Shown: positions 35,087 through 44,949 of the stretch, piece by piece | Numbering within the stretch: the stretch's first letter is position 1 | Layout: each line of letters opens with the position of its first letter | Origin: Microbotryum silenes-acaulis | Taxonomy: Eukaryota; Basidiomycota; Microbotryomycetes; Microbotryales; Microbotryaceae | DNA: 64,000 bases | NCBI GenBank assembly: GCA_003665825.1 | Contig: QPFY01000007.1 | Coordinates: 1 to 64,000, forward strand | Reading direction: 5' to 3' | The notes under the pieces: model-generated | Seen by the model: only the letters and a program-made list of their open reading frames with translations | Told to the model about the DNA's origin: nothing | Databases searched by the model: none | Program-made: the position numbers and the translations under genes

Positions 35087-38000
35087 TTAACTCAACGCCG
35101 AGAATCCGACACGCGCATTGTCCGAGTCGAACGTCGTGTACACATTCAACATGAATACCTGACCCAAGATATGACCCGCCCCGCCTGACGTCGAGTCCGC
35201 GCCGCCCATGATGCTCGCCAAGCAGTTCGTCGCATCTACGTTGCCAAGACTGAGCGTGTCGGGCGAGATGGACCACGCTGTCGATCCACCAGGGAACGAG
35301 AAGGTGAACGTCGGCGGCTGCGCACACGGGTAAGTGTACATCTTTGTGTTGGGGTTGTTCTGGTAGTAGCCCGCACCGCGGACGGTCGCAAATGCGTTGT
35401 TGGCGTCAATGTCGGTGAGGATGAGATAGTTGGTTCCACTGTCGACGATGCAGTTCTCGTTTTGATTACCGACCAAAGCGCCGTTGACCTGAAGGGTTGT
35501 TTGGACGCTCCAGAAGATGAAACCAGCGTTGGTCAAGCTCGTCCACTCGGTCGAGCCGGCGACAAAAAGATTGGGATTCTGACCGCCGAGGAAGAGTTCG
35601 GCGCTTGAATCGTACGAGAGCTTCATGGAGAATTCGCCTGCGTTGACCATACCTTGCGTTTTGAGCTGGGGGGCAAGGGGCGAGCTGAAATCAGCAACAC
35701 TACATAGCGGAGCGTGTACTTCGATGCATCAGCTCACCAGCTGGATGACGGTCGGCTCATTACGACTGCCCGAGTTGGGCCCCACGTAGCTCATCCCAAA
35801 GAGTCCATCAGTCGCACCATTCTTGAAGCTGTCAGTTTGGGACTGCACCGCAGAAGGTGAAAGGTGTCAGATCAGAATGAATACAATACTCATCGGAAAA
35901 TATACAAGACTCACGCTTGCTTGAGCCATGTAGAAGCCCGATGCAGCAAGACCGCCGACGGTAACGGTGTCGAGACAAGGTGTGACCATCGCAAACGATC
36001 CATCGCCATAGGTGATTTGGCCGACTGTACCGCCGATGTTTTGGTACGTCGACGAGGACGAGTTGTCGTATCGATTCTTGCCCGCGCAAGAGCCATCGAC
36101 GCACGTCGTCGCATCGAGCCAGAGGAGGGGCGAGCCCGTGTCGAACAAGACTTGGAACTCTTGGGACGGGGTACCGGCGGAGATCTTGCCGAGGAATTGA
36201 AACCCGCCCGTTGTCGTGCTGGACGTATGATCGGGATACTGAAGTGCAATAGAGGCGGTACCGGCGACCGGAGGCGGCGCGGGCGGTGCCGGGTAGTTGC
36301 GGCCGAGGAAAGGTGATCCGTCCGCTTCGGTGATGGTCGATTACGTCACCAAGACGTTGCGACAGATCTTGGTCGCTCGCGAAGGTGCACCGATCAACGC
36401 GTTCGAGGCGCAGCATCCGATGACGAACGACTCCCAGCCAGGATTGCCCGTTCCCAAGTTGGACGGACCGAGCGACTGTGAGGTCGTCGACTTGTAGCAA
36501 TAGCCCTTGAAGAAGGAAACGGCGTTGGTAGGATTGCTGCTTCCCTGGGAGCCGGCAGCGATCTCAGGACACTGGGCGTTGGTGTACGATCCGCCGTAGT
36601 ATCCGCCACCATTCAGCTGCCAATCAACGTAGTAAGACCAACTCCTCGCCGGGCAAGGAGGAGGCGAGGCCGAAGGAGTAGGCGAAGCCGAGGTTGTCGT
36701 AGAGGCCGTCGTAGAGGCCGTCGTGGAAGCCGTCGTCGACGCGGTCGTCGAAGCCGTAGTCGAGGCAGTGGTCGGCCCGGTTGTTGAATCAGTGGTCGAC
36801 GCGGTCGTCGAGGCCGTAGTCGACGCGGTGGTCGACGCGGTCGTCGATGATGTCGTCAATGCTGTTGTCGAAGCCGTAGTCGAGGCAGTCGTCGAGGCTG
36901 TCGTCGAGGTTGTTGAGACCGTCGTTGAGGCTGTCGTAGACGCGGTGGTCGACGCGGTCGATGCTGTCGTCGATGATGTCGTCAATGCTGTCGTCGAGGT
37001 CGTTGAGCGCGTCGTTGAGGCCGTAGTGGAGGCCGTAGTGGGAGCCGTCGTCGACGCGGTTGTTGAAGCCGTAGTGGAGGCCGTCGTCGAAGCCGTAGTA
37101 GACTTGGACGTCGAAGCGGTCGTGGACTTGGCCGTCGAAGTCGTAGTCGAAGCGGTGCTAGAGCTCGACGTCGTGGACGGGGTCGGGGACGTGGTCGACT
37201 TGGTCGTTGTACGCGCTGCAGTCGTCGAAGCCGTGGTCGATTTGGTCGTCACGACGGGGGCAGGATTGCAGGCCGTCTTGGCCGCATTGACGACGAAGCC
37301 GGCTCTATGCGACGAGGGAAGAGCGACAGCGTGAGCATCTGGGCAAGCCAATGCGGTGCGGAATGGCTTTTTGAGAGATTCAAACTCACTTGCACGACGC
37401 GAGCACGCTGTTGGTGCACACCCCGTTTGCAGGGCAGACGACGCAAGCCTTGGCGGCGTTGAACAAGAAGCCGGGTCTGAAGACGACAAGGCAGTTCGCA
37501 TTCGGTGGATCAGTTTGGCGACGACCCAAACGGACGGGGCAAATCTGCAAATCTTGACTCACTGGCAAGCCGAGGCATGGCCCTTGGTGCAGACGAAGCC
37601 CCGGGGGCAGCGAGTGCAGGCCGACTGGTCGTCGTTGATCAGGAACCCATCACTGCAGAGGAGGAGGGTGAAATGCATGGTCTGCCGTCAGAACATGCGC
37701 AGGGAAGGGGAGCCCGATCATTCACAGCGTGGTGGCGGGTACGCACGCGCAGCTCGAGACGACACCATTGCGGCAAGAGGCGTTGGCGGGGCATGCAATG
37801 CAGTCCGTGTTGGTCGGGTTGATCAACTGGCCACTACTGTGAATGTCGGCGAACAGGGATGTGTGGTCGTGCGACGCCACGTGATCAGGCGCGAAGGAAG
37901 GAACGTACGGGCAGGCCGTGACGAGACCACGCGTGCACGTCGCCTGTTTGGGACACGCGACACATTCTCCCGTCTTGGTATTTGCGAGGATACCGTTTCG

Positions 38001-38853
38001 GCACACGGTCACACACGCGTTCCTGTACAGGAAACCGGGCGAGCTGTAGGGACGATCCGACGTAGTTGCACAAGTTGAGGATCAGCGACGGCCGCTCCTT
38101 CCCCGCTCTGCCATTCTCCCGCGTGTAGAGCGCGTGTAGAGCACTAACCATTTCTTTCCCTTGGATGTGGGATTCGCTGGAACGGCGGTCGTGACCTTTG
38201 TCGCGATTTTGTTGATGCGCTGCTGCTGAATGCGATGCTCGATGTGCGCTCGTCGGCCGTCGCGCACGACGTCCAACTCGTTCGCATCGACGATCGTGCG
38301 GTTGAAGCGCCGATTCAGTCGTTCCAAGTCCGCCTGGCGTGCCGAACAAGACGAAGATGAAGGCCGAGTCAGCCATGTGGGTGACCAGGAGGTGTCGTGT
38401 GGCTGGATGGTGCGGGACGAGAGGCAACCCCGTTGTCGAGCGGGCGAAGAGAATAGCCCCGCGGCGCGTGCCGGCGCTGCTCGGCAACGAGACGCGAACC
38501 TGGGCTCCGGCACCAGTCCGGCCGTCGGCGCGTGTTGAAGCCCTGACTCGTCCTCCGAGTCGGCTGGCAGACAACGCTCTGCAAGTGCTACAGTGCTCTA
38601 TCCGCGTTCCACGCCACAGTTGTACGGGGATACTCTACTCGATATCGAATTTCTAACTCACCTTGAGCTTCTCGGGTACGATGTAGCCCTGATCGTTGGT
38701 GATGCCCCGGAATCCGATGTTGAATTCGGGCACCTCGACGCGCTTGGGTTTGGTCGGCTTGCCAAAGTCGTTGTTTGACGTGGAGAGCGTCGAGGTCAGA
38801 TGCACGCAGCCGAGCAAAATTGTCGCGATGACCGGAAAGGGAACGAGCACCAT
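35087..38853 (-). CDS. Secreted A1-family aspartic protease with Cys-rich modules and Thr/Ser linker
   Basis: Likely a pepsin-type endopeptidase acting outside the cell or at the wall. Ten exons close in phase: 38853-38662, 38333-38149, 38043-37909, 37836-37747, 37652-37563, 37476-37390, 37304-36350, 36238-35915, 35842-35738, 35665-35087 (about 913 residues). The N-terminus has a hydrophobic signal (MVLVPFPVIATILLG), then a basic pro-like segment. Four exons follow, each carrying a repeat of the type PGFL...C-x2-C-P-x-G-x-x-C; their 2/1 phases make them modular. A long STT/AST linker and a Cys-containing segment (SWSYYVDW...IGCCASN) precede the protease: FDTGSPLLW (first catalytic Asp), YGDGS flap, VDSGTNY (second Asp), HILGQVFM. 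No GPI or membrane tail. The intron between exons 7 and 8 is 111 nt with a weak donor (GTGACG) and contains an in-frame TAA; if not spliced the protein stops before the catalytic domain. Intron 1 (328 nt) is long and its acceptor is the least certain. Confidence 0.8.
36690..37130. repeat. 12-bp coding minisatellite (Ala-Ser-Thr-Thr linker)
   Basis: Degenerate 12-bp repeats (GCCGTCGTCGAG type on the plus strand) encode the AST-T linker of the protease on the minus strand. The same DNA gives a long Val/Asp/Glu frame on the plus strand, an artefact of the repeat. Such linkers are normally O-glycosylated stalks in secreted fungal proteins. Confidence 0.85.
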
Positions 38854-39451
38854 CGTGTCGAACAACTCAAAACTCGGGGATCAGAGATTTCTGAAGAAGG
38901 TGGAGGGAGAAGAAAACACGAGTGTCAGGATTAGAAGTAGATGTTGGACCCTCGTACTTCCGAGAAGTGGGCTGAAAAACTTTGGGCTGTCAGGGACTCG
39001 AAAGTCCGGCCGCGGACTCTGGAGGCGCCGATGCCCAGTTCAGACGACGCGCCTTCGCAAATTTCCAATTAAGGTCTGGACTCTGAACGACGTGCGGTCG
39101 TAATGAATTGCAGAATCTCCGATGCCTTCCTCCGGCTCGACGCTTCACTCGAGCGAGGGACCGAGAGTTGAGGCAACCTTAGCCTGCAACGGCGCGAGAC
39201 GCGCCTGGACGCGCCGACTCGTCGATCACATATTGAGCGGCGACGAAGCCGGGGGCGCGTGCTAATTCCGCCCCTGTGAATCCTGACAGACATGAGCTGG
39301 ACTTTCGAGTTGGTTCACGCGCGTAAACCCCTTTGTGGTCCTTTTCTGCTCATAATGAACGTGATTTTTTGGGCAAGCAGAGACGTATGAAGACTATCAG
39401 CGACGTGGGCAAACCAGTACCCAAGGATCGAATCGAGAAAAGAGAAGCATA
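38854..39451. other. Spacer upstream of the protease gene
   Basis: No gene recognised. It separates the protease start from the 3' end of the F-box-like gene and should hold the protease promoter; no clear TATA box is seen. A small palindromic patch (GGACTCGAAAGTCC, near 38995) is the only structure I noticed. Confidence 0.4.
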
Positions 39452-40846
39452 TCATGTGATCCCGAGGCGGCTCATTGCAGTGCTGATGACGTCCTCGCGC
39501 GAGCGGCCGTCGTCTTGGGGCAGGACACTAAGGTCCAACTCGATATGACGACGCTCACACAGCCGGCGCAGGGGATCCCAATGCGACTTGAGGAGGGACT
39601 GATAGTGTTCCACCTCGCCAAAAGGGATCACGAATGGAAACACGGACGCGTAATCGGGGTTCTGGAGCAGGTTGTACAAGATCGCATTGACGACCATTAC
39701 TTGCTCGATCTTCAACGCCTCGAGCCTCGCGAGCGACGGCAACGCGAGCATCTCGACAGCTTCTTTCGCCGACCTTTCCGAGACGTACTTTTCGCTCGTC
39801 TGGACTCGCACTTGGATCGTGAGCCGTCGGAGTGGGATCGAAACTGGGATGCTGGCAACGATCGGCTTGAACGAAGTGTTGCCAAAGGCCAAAACGAGCA
39901 TGTCCAAGGCTTGGCAATGCGACAATCCACGGCGCAAGATGTGCGCCAGTTTCTCGGTTTGGATCGAATTGAGATCCGCGAGGCAGCCCAATGTTAAGCG
40001 CATGAGATGAGCGCCGTTGGCCGAGAAGAGGCGCTGGAGAGGTGCATCCAGTGCGTCTCGAGCAAGGTCTTTTTCGATAAACGTGATCCAGACCGATTTG
40101 AGCGCCGGAGTGTCGAAGCGACAGAACATGCGCTTGAGTATCGCGGCGCTGACGGGCTCGACGAATATCCAATCGAGCAGATTCGGCAAGACGAGCCGCG
40201 TCGCGGGCAACGAGCGCGGTCTGCGGCGAAGTGCCGGCCCACCCGACACCTCAAATTCTACAAGCTCTGGTAGTCAAGAAAACAAGTCCGATCGGAAGAA
40301 ACGGCTCAGAGCGAACCTAGAATCAGTTTGGCTTCAGGGGATGTGGAGCGTCGCGCACTCGCCTTTCAGATTGTCGGCCATTTCCTGATCAAACTCGAGG
40401 TAGCACGGACCACCCCGAATGGCCCTGAGGCGCACAACGCTGCAAATGACGGCTTTGCAAGTGTCGCAGATCGTATCGCGATGCGCGTGGGAGTCGAATT
40501 GCAAATTGCGCACCTTGATCGCCCAGGTCCTGTCTTGTTTTGGTTTGTAGTTAGGATCGAGGGGATGCAGTTCGAGGCCGAGGACAGTGACCGGGACGCG
40601 ATTCGTAACCGCCGCACTCGATTCGAGAAACAACCTGGCCACTGAATGGTCAGGTATCATCGCGCGGAGTGCTATGTGGCGGTGAGAGTGATCTTCCCAT
40701 ACTTTACAAACATGTGAAAAAGAGCGAATGGCAGCGCACTTCTCGTCGGGTGTGAGCTTGTAGAGGTGGGCAACGATGCGGTTAAACACGTCGGCAGGTA
40801 TCGACTGGGCGAGTGAGTACCTTCGGGTCGTCGTACTCGTCGCCAT
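39452..40846 (-). CDS. F-box-like protein with LRR-like C-terminal part
   Basis: Probably a substrate receptor of an SCF ubiquitin ligase, by analogy; the target is unknown. The ATG at 40846 opens SLAQSIPADVFNRIVAHLYK followed by FSHVCKVWEDHSHRHI, which has the spacing of a fungal F-box. The rest has Leu-rich stretches (LRRLTIQVRV, LARLEALKIEQV) like divergent LRRs, ending at 39452. Two exons: 40846-40363 and 40266-39452, 432 residues. The frame closes only with a GC-AG intron (AAAG|GCGAGT...TTGACTACCAG|AG), joining NLK to ELVEFEVSGG. Without splicing, exon 1 stops at LHIP. The start and the F-box are seen directly; the LRR reading and the GC donor are inference. Confidence 0.6.
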
Positions 40847-41095
40847 GGATCTTGGACTCCGCAGAAGAGTTCACGCGAAAAAATCTGCCTGCAGTATAGC
40901 GTTAAAAGGGAGCACAAGTGAAATGAGAGAGGGGAAGGACGTGTCGAGTGTGCGACGGCCGCCCTCGACGCGATTTGTCCCCCCCTGGCGCATTGACCGC
41001 TACCTCCTGTATCTTCCCGGATGCGATCGATTCGGAGCTTGCTCGTTCCTGGAGTGGCTTCGAGCTCTCCTGAAGGTGATCGCGGATGAGTACAT
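40847..41095. other. Promoter-side spacer of the F-box-like gene
   Basis: Intergenic sequence between the F-box-like gene start and the presumed end of the next minus-strand gene. Nothing recognisable in it. Confidence 0.4.
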
Positions 41096-41664
41096 TCAGT
41101 GATCGGTTGCTCTGTTGGGTATTACGTCTTGAAACACCGAAGAGAAAAAATCCAAGGCATCCTGGGTATCACTATGTCGAAGCAGATTCTTCATCTCGAC
41201 CAAAGCGGGCCTCAACCTAATCCAGCGACCAATCAACGATAACAATAGGCGAAGCGAAGTGAGTACACAGCTTCGTCATAAATAGAACACTTTTTAGGAC
41301 ATTCGCACCCTCCACAGCTCAAAACCTATAGCTTTGCTGTAACTTACCAAGCTCGGTCACAGCGAAAAAGGTAGCCGCCCAGAACAGGCCGAACGGCCCG
41401 TTCACCGCGCTTCGGATATGCAGCGCCATCTGAACCAACGAGTCACCAGCATCAGCTTCAACTTGTGCCTTGTGTCGCAGAGTACCTCACCTTGACCGTC
41501 AATGCCAATTCATCGTCCACCTTCACGATTCGACCCAAACCGTGTTTGACGAGTCGAATGCCGAGAGCGTCGAGATGCAAATCCCCACTCCGAGAGCCTT
41601 GCTCAAAGATCGACTCGAGCGCCAGCTTTGATGTTGCGTCCAATGGGAGTGTCGAACGGATCAT
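41096..41664 (-). CDS. Small uncharacterised protein with a hydrophobic segment
   Basis: I do not recognise the family. ATG at 41664 opens STLPLDATSKLALESIFEQG, then HLDALGIRLVKHGLGRIVKV and DDELALTVK. A 61-nt GT-AG intron (41430-41490, donor GTGAGG, acceptor TTCAG) joins in frame to MALHIRSAVNGP and the hydrophobic GLFWAATFFAVTELG, ending at a strong donor (GTAAGT, 41347). A further stretch RPALVEMKNLLRHSDTQDA...stop (41096-98) looks like the last exon, but I could not find an acceptor that keeps phase. Total about 130 residues. One membrane segment is plausible. Context (F-box gene, repeats) gives no clue to function. Confidence 0.45.
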
Positions 41665-42875
41665 CGAATGTAATGTGGAGGTTCGACGCACTCCTCATCG
41701 CGCAGTTACGATTCCCACTTTGATCCATTGTCGGGCGCGGCTTTCTGACACTCTACTATAACACTCGGAGGGTTTCCACAGAGCATCCTGGTGCCAGTGA
41801 GGGACGGACGAACGCGCTGAGAGCTGGAGCATCGACTCGACAGGATAAGCATCGCCGCCTTCCTCGGGTACTCGTAGTCATCGAGACGGCCTTGCATCCG
41901 ACCTTGCGTTTTCGGTGGGAGGGGCGTGCTCGATTACGTGGATACTCGCTCAAGCGCTCGCTGTAGACCTCGACTCGGAGGCTCGCGCCGTGACTCGATC
42001 GAGCAGGGTTGGATCCCAACCGGCAGTCCCTGCAGATCCTCTTCTCCGGGCATGCGGCAGAAAGTGACATTGTCCATGTCCCACGACGGTTCATCAGTGG
42101 AGTCGTTTGATGGAGCGAGCGGCGACCGTGCGCGGATCGGCCGGGTTGGCATGTGGGATAAAACGGAGCTCGAGAATGTCTTGGAGCGTAGCCATAGAGG
42201 TCGTCGTTCACGTCACGAAGGGCACTGCATGAGTTGTCATCTCTAGGGGCAAGTTGTACAATGGGGTGGCTGTTCTGGGCGGGGTCGGTGATCGCCCGAC
42301 CGCAGACAGTGGCGTGCGATCTGGAAATTCGGGAGGCGTGATATCCCAGCGCCCTGAACCGCGTACGATGAAGCACCCTAGCTAGTACCCAGCTCTGATC
42401 GGTCCTTAAGGTCCTGGCCATCAAGTACGTAAGTAGACGAGTGCAATCTGGAGATTTGGACTCCACCTGCCCATCCACAGCTGAGGAACCGACGTTCGCT
42501 TTTTCATTGTCGATCACGCGAAGAGATTCGGGTGAAAACCATGCGCCATGAGCTTAAATAAATGCCTGCCTGACTGTTCCTCCCTGAAGTCAGTATAAAC
42601 ATCAAGAAGCAAATGTGCAGATTGAAATTGCAGAATTCACAATTACAATTACAATTAGCGGCAGTGGGCAGACGGGTTGAAGCTTCGAGAAACAGTCGGA
42701 GAAAAATCGTCGGAATCACATTCAAGTTGAAGCTGAATGAGGTCGACTCCTAACCCGACGGACGCGAAGTAGCGCGAAGCAGCAGGAAGCAGCGCGAAGA
42801 GGCAGGAAGAAGGCAGGAAGAGGCAGGAAGAGGCAGTGAAGAGGCGCAGAGAGGCGCGCGAAGTAGCGCGAAGTT
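41665..42875. other. Gene-poor stretch with weak open frames and a purine-rich repeat
   Basis: A 253-codon minus-strand frame (42517-41756) and a shorter one (MATLQDILELRF..., about 42200-42105) are present, but neither has a known domain or convincing splice structure; a decayed gene is possible. At about 42640-42660 there is CAATTACAATTACAATTA. From 42765 to 42870 short purine-rich repeats (GAAGCAG, AGGCAGGAAG, GCGCGAAG) occur. I call no gene. Confidence 0.35.
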
Positions 42876-43020
42876 CGTCCCAACACGGCGCCGATGCGCA
42901 CGCTCAGGCTCTTGCCTCCGCCTCGTCTACAACCTCGTCGTCGTCCTCAGTCGCAACGAACTCGGTCACGATATCGAGCTAGAGCGCTTGTAGTCTTGAC
43001 GCAGCATCTAGATCCACGCC
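42876..43020. repeat. Dispersed repeat related to the 50.75-51.0 kb foldback
   Basis: AACACGGCGCCGA-(N)-GCTCTTGCCTCCGCCTCG and AGTCGCAACGAACTCGG... match the left arm of the inverted repeat at 50748-50848 and, inverted, its right arm at 50882-50993. The two loci flank the interstitial subtelomeric unit at 44.95-49.4 kb. Confidence 0.65.
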
Positions 43021-43516
43021 CCCCGAGCTGCCTTCGTACGACCAGGCTTGCGGCCGCGAGGGACGCGCTCTCTGCTGCTGGCCACGACAGCGACTACAGC
43101 ACAGCAACCGCAAGCCCTCCAGGAACGCGACCGAAAACTCGGCGTCGGGCCCTCTCCCTCGGTATCGCACTCGTTGAGCCACTCGACCCTGGTACGAGCG
43201 ACCCGAGAGGCGCCCTCGGGAGAGCGAGCAGCAGCCAGAGCCGAGGGGGTCTCCAAGGCGGTCCAGATGCCGCTCAACTTACAGTCCGGCCCTCGATGCG
43301 TACTTCTTCAGCCCGCCGACCCCTGAGGAGCTTGCAACAAGCTCGGGCCCAAGGAGCACAACATTGGCACCGAGAAAGCGCTGGACGAGGTCATAAAAGG
43401 TGTTGTCAACATGGTGAGTCGACTGGGCTATTCGATCGCTTGGCAGCGTGAGCGTGCGTAGTTTATTCCCTCGAGAGCTGACTCGCCTTTCCAATGTCGT
43501 TTTCACTGCTGCGATT

Positions 43517-43645
43517 CTCCTCGCGGTCAGGGGCGACGCTGATGTAGTGGGGCGAGTTCTTGTCTGGAGACCGACCAGTCAGTCGCCTCGGTCGCCAGGC
43601 AAGAACTCGCGCCAGTACATCAGCGTCGCCCCTGACCGCGAGGAG
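43517..43645. repeat. Foldback with 51-nt arms
   Basis: CTCCTCGCGGTCAGGGGCGA... (43517-43567) is repeated inverted at 43595-43645 with about three mismatches, around a 27-nt loop. Transcribed, it would form a long, almost perfect hairpin. Confidence 0.9.
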
Positions 43646-44640
43646 ACGGCCGAGACGACGGGCCGACGTCGTGCTCCTGACCCGCGCTGTGGTCGCGCAC
43701 GACCCAACCCTCCCGAATGTCTGGGCCTTTCCCAGTTACCCCGTTCCCCAAGCCGAGAAAGCCGACGCTGATGCGGACCTCGACACCAACGTGAACTTCA
43801 ACGGAAACGAAAACGGCAGTGGCCAGCATCAGAACGACGAGGCCGAGGCCGAGGACACCGAGGACAACGGGTGCGACCAGTACGACGAGGACGTGGCCAA
43901 GGTGGACTTGCTATGGGCCAAACGCTACTTCACGCACGTGGCTCCCATGGGCGAGACCAAAGCGGAAAAGAGTTCAGGTCCATGGACGTGTAGTTCGGAC
44001 GATTGTCCGGTGGCGGTCGTCGAGCGAGGTCGTGGTGGCGAGAACGCCGTTTAGCCGATCACTATGTTTGATGAGACGGTACAAAAAGGTCGACAGCTCT
44101 CCGTCGGTAACCGAAAAAAAAAAAAAACGGAGAGCTGTCGAACTTTTTGTACCGTCTGATCAAACACGGTGATCGTCTTAACGGCGGCCTCGCCACCACG
44201 ACCTCGCTCGACGATCGCCACGGCCCGTTCACGCTCTGCCCGGACTTCTTCCTGTCGGTGGACTCAGACTTCAGCTGGGGGGCAACGACGCTGTCCAACG
44301 TCAAGCTCGAGAAGCTTGTCTTTCGTCGACTCAAAGGGTGCGGTAGCGCGACGTCGACGTACAAAATCACCGCTGGCGAGGGCACCAGCTGCAAGACCCG
44401 CGCAATGACGATCACGTGAGTCAAGGAGTCGCGCAACTCGGACTTGGCCGAGATCCTCAACTTCATCCAAGAAAAGAGATCTCGAGGGCTCGGTCCGCTC
44501 GTACTAGGCGTCTTCTGCACCGAGTACAGGACTCCCCGCGTTCCTGCCCAGCGATGAATCCTTTGAAGGTATCGTCCCGTGGGCCAAGGAGGTTGCCTTA
44601 TGGCGGGAACGAGAACGTGTTCAAATATTACAACGAAGAA
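43560..44640 (+). other. Unassigned, degenerate coding-like region
   Basis: Frames with protein-like composition follow one another: ADVVLLTRAVVAHDPTLPNV and DLLWAKRYFTHVAPMGETK (ending 44054), then after the foldback SVDSDFSWGATTLSNVKL and, past an in-frame TGA at about 44417, NSDLAEILNFIQEKRSRGLG (to about 44557). They could be pieces of one gene or transposon ORF interrupted by the 44.0-kb inverted duplication. I do not recognise the family. Confidence 0.3.
44010..44221. repeat. Foldback with 95-nt arms and A-tract loop
   Basis: 44010-44104 and 44127-44221 are inverted copies of each other with few mismatches. The 22-nt loop contains most of a run of 14 A. The left arm lies inside an open frame (SSSEVVVAR), so the right arm encodes the same residues on the opposite strand: an inverted local duplication. 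Confidence 0.92.
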
Positions 44641-44949
44641 TGAAATGCCAGACTGTGTTCGTTGTCTGAGGTGTGTGAGTATAAGCTGCATGACAATGCA
44701 AGTGTTTCGTTGTCAAAGGACAAACTCTTGAGGTGCTTGCGTTTCTGAGTCCTTCCATCAGAAACAATTGTCTATTAGTTGGCGGATTTATCTGAGTCAG
44801 AAAATTGACGAGAGTAAAGCTGCGACCAGAATTTCGGACTTTGAAGAAAAATCTCAGAAGTTAGCAATGAAGTGGAGTTCAGGTGGTGTGATCTTTGCGT
44901 GCCCAAGGGCGAGCCAGCTGGCGAAGCACCTATCCAGGGGTGCTCTGAT
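44641..44949. other. Spacer before the interstitial subtelomeric unit
   Basis: No gene recognised; AT-richer than the surroundings. Subtelomeric similarity becomes visible at about 44950 (CTCAATCTTCGCCGAGCC). Confidence 0.4.

Noticed and set aside
36723..37334. 203-codon plus-strand Val/Glu/Asp-rich frame
   Set aside because: Antisense shadow of the 12-bp minisatellite that encodes the Thr/Ser linker of the protease.
41756..42517. 253-codon minus-strand frame
   Set aside because: No domain, no credible splice sites, and the shorter alternative frames are equally plausible; kept only as a note in the spacer entry.
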